Shown one piece after another: positions 1 through 5,397 of a stretch of 19,583 nucleotides of DNA (the stretch's first letter is position 1; each line of letters begins with the position of its first letter). The stretch lies in assembly GCA_027074515.1 (NCBI GenBank), contig JALTCQ010000119.1:1-19583 (forward strand). The letters run 5' to 3'. Source of the DNA: Microcaldota archaeon. GTDB lineage: Archaea > Iainarchaeota > Iainarchaeia > JAADDC01. The position numbers were made by a program, and so were the translations under genes. Below the pieces are notes generated by a model, which saw nothing but the letters and a program-made list of their open reading frames with translations, did no database searches and was not told the DNA's origin.

Positions 1-127
1 TTCCTTCACTCTTTCTTCCATGCGCTTGACGTCGCTCTTCAGAACCGCACCATACACAACCTTATCCAAAGTAAGGATTAGGTCGGCAATCTGGGCACGG
101 TTTAAGATAATATACTCCTTGCCGACC
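1..127. repeat. Terminal direct repeat (circular overlap), copy 1
   Basis: Bases 1-127 are identical to 19457-19583, the last 127 bases of the window. The repeat lies inside an open reading frame that continues across the join, so it is best read as the overlap of a linearised circular contig. The length equals a common maximum assembly k-mer, which also favours an assembly overlap over a biological terminal repeat. The inferred circle is 19,456 bp. Confidence 0.95.
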
Positions 128-219
128 GCCAGAAGCGCGCCGTTATCCGCCAGCTTCAAGTAGGCAACCTTGTGCCCCTTCTCCTTATTTCCCGTAAACG
201 CCTTCCAAACCGTCTTCAT
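1..219 (-). CDS. Hypothetical 96-aa protein, N-terminal part (wraps through the circular junction)
   Basis: This is the last gene of the leftward replication operon. It starts at the ATG at 219-217, which overlaps the TGA of the upstream GINS-like gene (ATGA). It runs to base 1 and, on the circle, continues at 19456 to a TAG at 19385-19387, giving 96 aa. Residues 17-60 look like alternating strands followed by an amphipathic helix (IILNRAQIADLILTL). The rest is a charged helix (residues 61-82) and an acidic tail. I do not recognise the family. The strand-rich front followed by a helix is loosely like PC4-type single-stranded-DNA-binding folds. With a helicase and GINS-like protein just upstream, a role at the fork is possible, but this is inference only. 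Confidence 0.8.
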   Translation of the reverse strand, partial: MKTVWKAFTGNKEKGHKVAYLKLADNGALLAVGKEYIILNRAQIADLILTLDKVVYGAVLKSDVKRMEERVKE

Positions 220-392
220 TTTGATGCCTCCTTCTCTTCTTCGACATATTCCGCCAAGTCGCGGAAGACCAAAATATCCGCAATCGTCGGGCTAACGTCC
301 GCAACGTCACCCGGATCGTAGGGACCATAGACCGTCCCAACCTGATCGCCGATGAACTTCGGCAACGCCTTCTTAATCCGCACCTTCACCAT
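216..392 (-). CDS. GINS B-domain-like small replication protein (58 aa)
   Basis: A 58-aa protein starting at the ATG at 392; a second in-frame ATG at 404 would add four residues. It overlaps the helicase 3' end by 20 nt and ends in an ATGA overlap with the next gene. Residues 1-55 match the pattern I know from the small C-terminal B domain of archaeal GINS subunits (Gins51). The pattern is an initial basic strand (VKVRIKKALPKF), an IG/VYGPY turn, a GDVADV strand, then a helix and the closing segment (ILVFRDLAEYVEE). In cells GINS bridges Cdc45/GAN and the MCM helicase. Here the domain stands alone directly behind an SF3 helicase, so it may dock host replisome parts onto the viral helicase. 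Family assignment is from memory of the motif, not a search. Confidence 0.72.
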   Translation of the reverse strand: MVKVRIKKALPKFIGDQVGTVYGPYDPGDVADVSPTIADILVFRDLAEYVEEEKEASK

Positions 393-2394
393 ACACACCA
401 CCATCCACAAGTCTGTACACTCCAGGGCGCACCTCCTGCAGTATCCCTTCATTCAACAGGCGAGGAATTGCCTGCTCAATATCCTGCCGCTTCAGGCCGT
501 ACAGACGGCCCTCATTAACCATCATATCCACATCAAAGGCATCGTGCTCGTACTGAAGGTTCTTCGCCACCATCACAACCTTTTTGAGCACGCTACTCGT
601 ATCCTCCGTAATGTCGATGGTCTCTACCTCCTCTCTCTGTTCCTCTGTTGGCGTAGCTGCCTCATCCTCGTTAATAAGAGATGCGATCTCTGGAGAGAGC
701 GCTATGTTCCTGATCACACTACCACCATGCACACGGTCTGTTTCAAAACCAGCCCCATGCAGCGCTTTCCACTCCTTCTCCAGCGAGCGGACAAACGAAG
801 CTACCTGTACGTTTAGACGGCCCTCGTCACGCAGCTTACCCCACTCTGCCCTGCTAATGTAGTACTTGGATTCAATTCCGTGCTGCTCGCACCAGCGCAA
901 GAACGCCAGGTATAGTGCAACTGGACGGATCTCCGAGCCAAGCTTGTCCACGATAGCCTCCTGAGCGAAGGCCAGGAGTGGCTTCGCCCTGCGCATGTAC
1001 TCCAGACGCACTTCCTCCGCCGCTCCCGTGAGGAACCCCTCTTCCATCACGATCCTGCGATACTTGAGCGCAAGGTTAAGCAGTCCTGAGAGCTCCTCTG
1101 GCGTCAAAAGGGACTGTTCAAACGCTGGGTTCTTCGGGAACTTGTGCGGGAACTTGATCAAAACAACGCGGCGGAAGAGTGCAACGTCATCCAGCGGCAA
1201 ATCAGGCAAGTCATTCGCTGCAAACACTAATTTAGTGTCCATCTCCCGAAAGTAAGCGCTCTGGAACTTCCTCTCAACGGTAACACTATCGCCACCCGTC
1301 ACCGCTTTGAGGCGATCTACTTCCCTGTGCCCCCCTCGTGGAGTCTCTGTTGCGGCGTTGAGGAGCTTACCGTCCAGCTCGGCAAACGCAAACCTGTTAT
1401 GTAGAAGATCGGAGAGTGTCCTTGTAGCAACAAGGTCGTTACCAAGCCAGTGACGTAGCACCTTGACAAGCGTGCTCTTACCATTGCTGCCGGTTCCGTA
1501 GAGGATGAAAAAAGACTGCAAGGGCTGCTTCGGGACAAGAATGTAGCCAATCATTCTCAAGATGTTCTCCTCGTCTTCTTTGCCTCCAGATATCTCCTGG
1601 ATAAAGCGACGGATACGACGCGGTTTCGCCTTCCGGTCGTACCGAACCGCCAGCTTAAACGTGAACCTAAACTCTGGACTGAACGGCAGAAGCTTACGGC
1701 GATCCATGTCCAGAATGCCGTTGGCAACAGGGAGGTATTTAGTGTAGTCGTTAAAGGTCTTGGAAAACTCCTCCACAGATATAGATGACACGCTCGCGAG
1801 AGCCATTTTCACGTTGTTTACCACGTTCACGTTGATCAGCTTGTGAAAGTCACTGTCGGGCAACGCCTTCGCAAGGGCCCCTGCAATATAGGCCGCACCA
1901 TTGCGCTCCCATATCCCTGTACGTGGGTTCCATCGCAGGATGTACTCCACCTTCCCACTGCCCGATACCACCGCGACAAAGTGACGAGCCGCCAGGTACT
2001 CAGCAGCAGCGAAGTGGTTGATGAGAACACGGAAGGTGGCGTGGTTGAAGTCGAGGAGCTGCGGCGCGGGATACTTTTCCTCTATGCGTTCTCTGAAGTC
2101 GTCAAAAACCCTCTCCGCAGGGAGCTCCGCAATAAGTGCATTATACTCGTCCTTGCCGCGAGCGATCTTTCGGAGGAGTGAAGACCAGCCCGTGAGGTAC
2201 CCGGACGCAATCGCTGGTTCCTGGCCGTCCATTTCCGAGCGGACTACTCGGACGGCCACAGCACCCGTGCGCTCTACGTAGACCCAGACCTGTAACTCAT
2301 TTAAACCACCAACGTGCCTATATACTAAGGGGGTCTCCAGAGCGCGAGGGTCTTCGGCGTAACCATGCTCCAGCCAGTCCCAGTTAATCTCCAT
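373..2394 (-). CDS. SF3 replicative helicase, D5/P4 primase-helicase type (673 aa)
   Basis: A 673-aa replication protein. The ATG at 2394 is chosen because GGGGAGGAG lies about 4 nt upstream; a longer reading frame to 2526 would cover most of the HTH gene in front. Residues 110-290 resemble the D5_N region (KYLPVANGILDMD near 219). The SF3 ATPase core follows: Walker A GTGSNGKST (300-308), Walker B LLNAATET (344-351) with E350, motif C FAANDLP (391-397) with sensor N394, and arginine-finger candidates R408/R409. Residues 600-663 form a winged helix ending in PGVYRLVD, much like the C-terminal wH of archaeal MCM. The first 110 residues show no clear archaeo-eukaryotic primase DxD motif, so priming may be left to the host. 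It should act as a hexameric 3'-5' helicase at the viral origin, most likely the repeat array about 230 bp upstream. Confidence 0.93.
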   Translation of the reverse strand: MEINWDWLEHGYAEDPRALETPLVYRHVGGLNELQVWVYVERTGAVAVRVVRSEMDGQEPAIASGYLTGWSSLLRKIARGKDEYNALIAELPAERVFDDFRERIEEKYPAPQLLDFNHATFRVLINHFAAAEYLAARHFVAVVSGSGKVEYILRWNPRTGIWERNGAAYIAGALAKALPDSDFHKLINVNVVNNVKMALASVSSISVEEFSKTFNDYTKYLPVANGILDMDRRKLLPFSPEFRFTFKLAVRYDRKAKPRRIRRFIQEISGGKEDEENILRMIGYILVPKQPLQSFFILYGTGSNGKSTLVKVLRHWLGNDLVATRTLSDLLHNRFAFAELDGKLLNAATETPRGGHREVDRLKAVTGGDSVTVERKFQSAYFREMDTKLVFAANDLPDLPLDDVALFRRVVLIKFPHKFPKNPAFEQSLLTPEELSGLLNLALKYRRIVMEEGFLTGAAEEVRLEYMRRAKPLLAFAQEAIVDKLGSEIRPVALYLAFLRWCEQHGIESKYYISRAEWGKLRDEGRLNVQVASFVRSLEKEWKALHGAGFETDRVHGGSVIRNIALSPEIASLINEDEAATPTEEQREEVETIDITEDTSSVLKKVVMVAKNLQYEHDAFDVDMMVNEGRLYGLKRQDIEQAIPRLLNEGILQEVRPGVYRLVDGGVYGEGAD

Positions 2395-2575
2395 CGTGCT
2401 CCTCCCCCATCCTGCCGAGGGTTGCTTCCAGCTCGTAAAGCGGAATCCTCCAGAGCTTCGGGCCGATCCGCACGGCTGGGATGCGACCCTCCTGACACCA
2501 TTTCCGCACAGTACGTGGGTGAACACCGAGAAGGTATGCGGCTTCTTCGGGCGAGATATACAAAGGCATTGCCAT
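2384..2575 (-). CDS. Excisionase/MerR-like helix-turn-helix DNA-binding protein (63 aa)
   Basis: A 63-aa protein, first gene of the replication operon. The ATG at 2575 lies exactly 22 nt after a TATA box (2598-2605 on this strand), so it is taken as a leaderless start; an ATG two codons later is the alternative. The whole protein is an HTH_17/excisionase-type domain: YISPEEAAYLLGVHPRTV (helix-turn-helix), then RKWCQEGRIPAVRIGPKLWR, the wing that reads DNA in MerR/Xis-like proteins. It overlaps the helicase start by 11 nt. Its place beside the candidate origin suggests origin binding, helicase loading or autoregulation. No integrase is present, so a true excisionase role is unlikely. Confidence 0.88.
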   Translation of the reverse strand: MAMPLYISPEEAAYLLGVHPRTVRKWCQEGRIPAVRIGPKLWRIPLYELEATLGRMGEEHDGD

Positions 2576-2597
2576 GTGTATATTGAGGCATTTGCAG

Positions 2598-2605
2598 TAT
2601 TTAAA
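2598..2605 (-). promoter_or_regulatory. TATA box of the replication operon
   Basis: On the minus strand the box reads TTTAAATA. Exactly 22 nt separate it from the ATG at 2575, so the transcript should start at or next to the start codon (leaderless). The candidate-origin repeats begin about 20 bp upstream, so origin-binding proteins could also control this promoter. Confidence 0.7.
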
Positions 2606-2626
2606 GGTATCGCAATTATGCAGAAC

Positions 2627-2782
2627 GTCGCAGATGTAGCAGTAGTCGCAGTGAAAACACAATTATTAATACATATATAGGGGTATTTTTCTTATACATA
2701 ACAACGAACGTGCGCGATAAAATAGGGGGTATATAGGTAAAAATAATTTAGTCCGCACTGCTACATCTGCGACCACTGCGAC
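2627..2782. other. Candidate replication origin: symmetric GTCGCAG repeat array flanking AT-rich DNA
   Basis: A 17-bp perfect inverted repeat (ACTGCTACATCTGCGAC and its complement) sits at 2627-2643 and 2757-2773. Each arm is followed by a second copy of a shorter unit (GTCGCAGTG at 2645-2653, CACTGCGAC at 2774-2782). This gives four GTCGCAG units, two per arm, around about 103 bp of AT-rich DNA. The inside also holds two G runs and one copy of the TTATACATAAC element. Iterons flanking an AT-rich unwinding region next to the helicase gene are a usual origin layout. The function is inferred. Confidence 0.6.
2692..2702 (+). repeat. TTATACATAAC element, copy 1
   Basis: An exact 11-bp element found four times in the genome (2692, 2896, 16153, 17052), with a 10-bp version at the capsid gene promoter (11125-11134, minus strand). 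This copy lies in the AT-rich centre of the candidate origin. It is probably a regulator site. Confidence 0.5.
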
Positions 2783-2793
2783 GCAGGGTCTGG

Positions 2794-2801
2794 TATAAAT
2801 A
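2794..2801 (+). promoter_or_regulatory. TATA box for a rightward transcript starting near 2825
   Basis: TATAAATA at 2794-2801. Using the box-to-start distance seen at the leaderless genes here, transcription should begin at about 2823-2826. That is precisely where the first perfect hairpin arm begins (2825). No protein gene with a Shine-Dalgarno sequence follows before 3044. Confidence 0.55.
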
Positions 2802-2824
2802 TCTCCTCCACCCATATCATATAC

Positions 2825-2945
2825 GATGCCGGGATCATTGCTGGACGGCGGATCGACGGGATGTGGATCGTACCCCGGCATCGCCCGGCGGCTGCTTATA
2901 CATAACGACCACCCCAACCCCTCCGTCCGAGGATAGCCGCCGGGC
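2825..2945 (+). ncRNA. Candidate structured non-coding RNA (two abutting hairpins)
   Basis: Two perfect stems lie end to end. Hairpin I pairs GATGCCGGG (2825-2833) with CCCGGCATC (2874-2882), and hairpin II pairs GCCCGGCGGCT (2883-2893) with AGCCGCCGGGC (2935-2945). The region is clearly GC-richer than its AT-rich flanks. Its 5' edge falls at the predicted start of the TATA box at 2794-2801. A small hairpin (CCTC/GAGG, near 2921-2933) fits inside loop II. ACGGCGG (2845-2851) in loop I could pair with CCGCCGT (2952-2958) just after hairpin II. I see no T-rich terminator after it. A 36-codon ORF from ATG 2826 also fits inside, so a leaderless micro-protein is an alternative, as is a DNA structure used in replication. 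Confidence 0.45.
2896..2906 (+). repeat. TTATACATAAC element, copy 2
   Basis: An exact copy lying in the loop of hairpin II. With flanks it reads TATACATAACGAC, a 13-bp match to the capsid gene promoter element on the minus strand near 11122-11134. Confidence 0.5.
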
Positions 2946-3000
2946 CACCCTGCCGCCGTGAGTATGTAACTACTAATTATGAGTTCTAACAAACAGTAAC

Positions 3001-3043
3001 ATATAAAAACACATAGTATCATAAGATATATGAGGTGATGCAT
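3001..3043 (+). promoter_or_regulatory. Promoter and Shine-Dalgarno of the acidic-protein operon
   Basis: ATATAAAA at 3001-3008 is the TATA box. GAGGTGAT at 3032-3039 is a near full-length anti-16S match, ending 4 nt before the ATG at 3044. Because the SD covers the GTG at 3035 and the ATG at 3038, the start at 3044 is preferred. Confidence 0.65.
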
Positions 3044-3628
3044 ATGGGGAATGTGATAGCAGGTGTGACTATACATGAGGGCAACCTCAATGTGTTCCCC
3101 CCTGATGAGGGGTACTCTGTGTGGGTGGAGTATGAGCCCGAGCGCCGAAAATATGTCGTAGTGTACTCTGGCTGCAATGAGTACGATACTGAGGAGTATG
3201 ACGATGAGGGAGATGCGATCCGAACCATGCTGGAGTGGGCGGAGAATGTGGTAGAGAACCTCAGCACCACGGACTGGTATGATCCGGAGGAGCAGCTGGA
3301 GGCATGGGTGCAGATCGTACAGGTCAGTATGGAGTATGGCCGCCTGGGGTCTGTGCAGCACTACACACATGGTGCGCCCGAGGGAGAGATCGTGTCGCAG
3401 TGTGGCTCTCTCTCGATCTACCGGGACGATAGAGGTGGGGAGGTGAAGTACCATCTATATTATGAGGATGGGCTCGGCGGAGAGTCGTATGAGGGCTTGT
3501 GGAGTCTGGAGAGCGCCGCAGTGTGGGCGCTCGCGATCCTGCGGAATACCGGCGACCCAGATGGGTGCGAGGAGTACTTCCGCCGTCTGGCAGCCGGCGA
3601 GGAGGCAGATGAGGAGGGGGGTGACTGA
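3044..3628 (+). CDS. Acidic hypothetical protein (194 aa)
   Basis: First gene of a rightward three-gene operon. The protein carries 43 Asp/Glu against 11 Lys/Arg in 194 residues, with clusters at about residues 45-57 (NEYDTEEYDDEGD) and a C-terminal acidic tail. No signal peptide, membrane segment or catalytic motif is visible. Two similar-looking halves may exist: VWVEYEPERRKYVVVYSG near 26-43 and IYRDDRGGEVKYHLYYEDG near 125-143. Both are strand-rich stretches followed by a helix with hydrophobic positions, which suggests an internal duplication. I do not recognise the family. Strong acidity, small size and first-operon position are compatible with a DNA-mimic or host-inhibitor role, but nothing in the sequence proves it. 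Confidence 0.82.
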   Translation: MGNVIAGVTIHEGNLNVFPPDEGYSVWVEYEPERRKYVVVYSGCNEYDTEEYDDEGDAIRTMLEWAENVVENLSTTDWYDPEEQLEAWVQIVQVSMEYGRLGSVQHYTHGAPEGEIVSQCGSLSIYRDDRGGEVKYHLYYEDGLGGESYEGLWSLESAAVWALAILRNTGDPDGCEEYFRRLAAGEEADEEGGD

Positions 3629-3629
3629 C

Positions 3630-3800
3630 ATGGCCCTCGTGCAGATAGACCTCACAGATGAGGAGCGTGCGGCCATCGCCCGCACGCTCAACATGCCTGT
3701 GGCGCTGGTGGACTCACTCCCGGCCCGCGCGCTCCTGCGTGCGCTCATAGATGCAGTGCGGAGGGGGGAGCTGCAGTATGTCGGTAGTCGTACCCCCTGA
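3630..3800 (+). CDS. Small acidic hypothetical protein (56 aa)
   Basis: The ATG at 3630 follows the previous stop by one base and has GGAGGGGGGTGA upstream as ribosome-binding site. The 56 residues are largely helical, with DLTDEERAAIARTLNMP near the start and ARALLRALIDAVRRGEL near the end. It could be a compact three-helix bundle. No family is recognised. Translation is probably coupled to the upstream acidic gene, and the next gene starts inside its last 23 nt. Confidence 0.7.
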   Translation: MALVQIDLTDEERAAIARTLNMPVALVDSLPARALLRALIDAVRRGELQYVGSRTP

Positions 3801-3990
3801 GGACTACCGCTACATCGTGGCAGCTCTCCTCCACACATCTGCCGCCGAGGTCACCGACGAGCAGGTGGCCGATGTGGCGGCAGAGTGTGAGGTGCTGTCC
3901 GCCGAGCCACGGGCGGAAGAAATAGAGTACCTCGTCCGGTGGCGGGGGAGCGAGTGGGTCGTACCTGTCCCCCGCTCGCTGGACGAGTGA
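3778..3990 (+). CDS. Small acidic hypothetical protein (70 aa)
   Basis: The ATG at 3778 is preceded by GGAGGGGGGAG and overlaps the preceding gene in another frame by 23 nt. The first half is helical (YRYIVAALLHT, VTDEQVADVAAE). The second half ends in a strand-like stretch (IEYLVRWRGSEWVVPVP). About 15 acidic residues outnumber the basic ones. Function unknown. It ends two bases before the stop of the opposing basic gene, whose lysine codons form a T-rich stretch on this strand that could end transcription. Confidence 0.7.
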   Translation: MSVVVPPEDYRYIVAALLHTSAAEVTDEQVADVAAECEVLSAEPRAEEIEYLVRWRGSEWVVPVPRSLDE

Positions 3991-4020
3991 CTTTACTTCT
4001 TTTTCTTTGCTTTCCTCTTC
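3989..4020 (+). terminator. T-rich termination tract for the acidic operon
   Basis: Right after the TGA at 3988-3990 this strand is pyrimidine-rich with several T runs (CTTTACTTCTTTTTCTTTGC). Archaeal RNA polymerase can stop at oligo-T without a hairpin. On the other strand the same bases encode the lysine-rich C-terminus (RKRKAKKKK) of the facing gene. Confidence 0.5.
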
Positions 4021-4256
4021 CTCTGTGAGCTCAGGCTCACATTGGCCGCATACCCTCGGCCGTGCTTTCTGCGCCAGAATGTGACCCTGTCTGGCTTCTT
4101 GTCCTTGTCCACATCCGTGACGATCTCGCCGCGGACGATCTTATTGCCGCGGGTGACTACTACGACCTTTGCAATCCTCTTACCTCTGCCGCTCTTCACG
4201 GCTTTCTCCAGATATGCGACTACCTTTCTCATCTTTCTTCGCGCACGCATTTTCAT
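3993..4256 (-). CDS. Strongly basic hypothetical protein (87 aa)
   Basis: Second gene of a leftward pair. Its ATG (4256-4254) abuts the TGA of the gene before it, and the SD GGAGGTGA overlaps that stop. Lys/Arg are dense at the N-terminus (MKMRARRKMRKVV) and the C-terminus (KRKAKKKK). The middle is strand-rich (AKVVVVTRGNKIVRGEIVTDV) and ends with DRVTFWRRKHGRGYAANV. No membrane segment is seen. It may bind nucleic acid and could condense viral DNA, but I do not recognise a family. Confidence 0.75.
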   Translation of the reverse strand: MKMRARRKMRKVVAYLEKAVKSGRGKRIAKVVVVTRGNKIVRGEIVTDVDKDKKPDRVTFWRRKHGRGYAANVSLSSQRKRKAKKKK

Positions 4257-4568
4257 TCACCTCCTCCTTTTTCTCGGCATAACCATTCTCGCCGCTGCCG
4301 CCGCATAGACCGCTGCGATCCTGTGCAGCTTGGCCTTCTCGGCGGGCGACAGATCCCTCCGCCTTGCCGCTATCCTTGCACGCGTGGCTGCCAGCACAAC
4401 AGCCCGCTTGATCGTGCGCTTTGTGTCACGGCGCTTTGCATCGCGGAACATCTTGGCGAGTTCCCGTGCGGCCTTCTCCGCAGCAGTCACCGATTCAAAT
4501 GTGACGATAGCGGCGAGTTTCTTGTGGCGAGGCGGGGAATAGAAGATCCCTTTCTTTCGGGTCGCCAT
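4257..4568 (-). CDS. Basic alanine-rich helical protein (103 aa)
   Basis: The ATG at 4568 is chosen because GAGGTGAT stands 5 nt upstream and a palindromic TATA box lies about 30 nt upstream. A longer open frame to 4889 would run through the facing gene. After a short strand-like start (KKLAAIVTFESVTAAEK), residues 30-95 are an Ala/Arg/Lys-rich set of helices (AVVLAATRARIAARRRDLSP, then a second helix), ending PRKRRR. It looks like a small histone-like or DNA-packing protein, possibly carried in the virion. This is a composition-based inference with no recognised family. It is co-transcribed with the basic 87-aa gene. Confidence 0.78.
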   Translation of the reverse strand: MATRKKGIFYSPPRHKKLAAIVTFESVTAAEKAARELAKMFRDAKRRDTKRTIKRAVVLAATRARIAARRRDLSPAEKAKLHRIAAVYAAAAARMVMPRKRRR

Positions 4569-4598
4569 CTCTATCACCTCGCTATAAAAAGAGTCAAA

Positions 4599-4610
4599 GT
4601 TATATATAAC
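4599..4610. promoter_or_regulatory. Shared bidirectional palindromic TATA box
   Basis: GTTATATATAAC is a perfect 12-bp palindrome between the divergent genes starting at 4568 (minus) and 4630 (plus). For the plus gene the box 4600-4607 is followed by exactly 22 nt and an ATG (leaderless). For the minus gene the spacing leaves room for a short leader with GAGGTGAT. A second plus-strand TATA-like run (CTATAAAAA) lies at 4582-4590. Confidence 0.6.
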
Positions 4611-4629
4611 GTTGACCCTCATTATAGTG

Positions 4630-5397
4630 ATGTGCATCCTCTCTCCGCAGTCCCGCCCGAAAGATGATGAGCTGATCATCCGCCGAGCCGCCCAGGTAAG
4701 TCCTGCCGCGAGGAGCCACGATGTGGCACGGGCCGATGACGCGACAGGGTCTGCGGCGGCGATGACGAATCCGTCCGAAGCTGATGGTAACCCTCTGCGG
4801 AGGCGACATGGACATGGCCCTATCACCACGAAGGATCTCGTGAAGCTTCTTGAAAGTATATCCCAGCCACCACGTTCTCCATGGGGCACACCGCCGAAGA
4901 TTAACTACGACCTCTTTCGTAGAATGTCCGAGATCCCTCCAGGCGGGGTAACTGCTTCACCCAGTCATGTTTCAAAGCTGGCTGGGCGGACATCTGCTGA
5001 GCAGCATTCCAGCGGTGGAGAACCAACAGCACACGTTTCAGCGACGGGGGCAGAAACGAAAGCAGAACACGCTCAACAGGTGGATGATGCCCACAAGACA
5101 TTACGTGTCCGCATGCAAATAGAAAATAATACCCTTGAGGATGCTCTCCGCGACTATGAAGCTCTCAGCGATCACATCCATACCATCACTGCAGATCTCT
5201 GTGGCGCTTATGGCTACTGGAACGAGCGCTTCCACATTACGGACATTCAGCGGAAGAACTACGGCGACGACCAGCCAGTTCTCCGCAGCACCTATATGCG
5301 GTTTCGTGCGGGCAAACACGAGGGGACTGCCGTGCTAGATCTGTCCCGCTGGAGGGGGAAGTATTACGTTACATATGTGCTGGAGGTGAACCCGTGA
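4630..5397 (+). CDS. Hypothetical protein with disordered front half (255 aa)
   Basis: First gene of the rightward structural operon. The ATG at 4630 is 22 nt after the palindromic TATA box, so a leaderless start is preferred over the in-frame upstream ATG at 4612. Residues 20-150 are rich in Ala/Ser/Pro/His/Gly and look disordered. Residues 160-255 form a more ordered domain: a helix (LEDALRDYEALSDHIHTITA) and strand-like stretches ending in RGKYYVTYVLEVNP. No signal peptide, membrane segment or known motif is seen. Its stop overlaps the spike gene start (GTGA), so the two are probably translationally coupled. It may be a spike chaperone or minor virion protein; function unknown. Confidence 0.72.
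   Translation: MCILSPQSRPKDDELIIRRAAQVSPAARSHDVARADDATGSAAAMTNPSEADGNPLRRRHGHGPITTKDLVKLLESISQPPRSPWGTPPKINYDLFRRMSEIPPGGVTASPSHVSKLAGRTSAEQHSSGGEPTAHVSATGAETKAEHAQQVDDAHKTLRVRMQIENNTLEDALRDYEALSDHIHTITADLCGAYGYWNERFHITDIQRKNYGDDQPVLRSTYMRFRAGKHEGTAVLDLSRWRGKYYVTYVLEVNP

Noticed and set aside
1..127. Terminal repeat as viral LTR, inverted repeat or transposon end
   Set aside because: It is a direct, exact repeat at the contig ends within one continuous gene; circular-contig overlap explains it better.
352..816. 154-aa plus-strand frame opposite the helicase 3' end
   Set aside because: Shadow of the helicase gene, without ribosome-binding site or promoter.
2384..2575. HTH protein as evidence for an integrase/excisionase module
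   Set aside because: No tyrosine or serine recombinase and no attachment-like repeats were found; HTH_17 domains are common in replication modules.
2666..3454. 262-aa minus-strand open frame
   Set aside because: It runs through the candidate origin, the hairpin block and antisense to the acidic gene. It has no SD or promoter, and its composition is erratic.
4257..4889. 210-aa version of the basic alanine-rich protein
   Set aside because: The added 107 residues would cross the divergent promoter and lie antisense to the 255-aa gene; the SD and TATA support the start at 4568.
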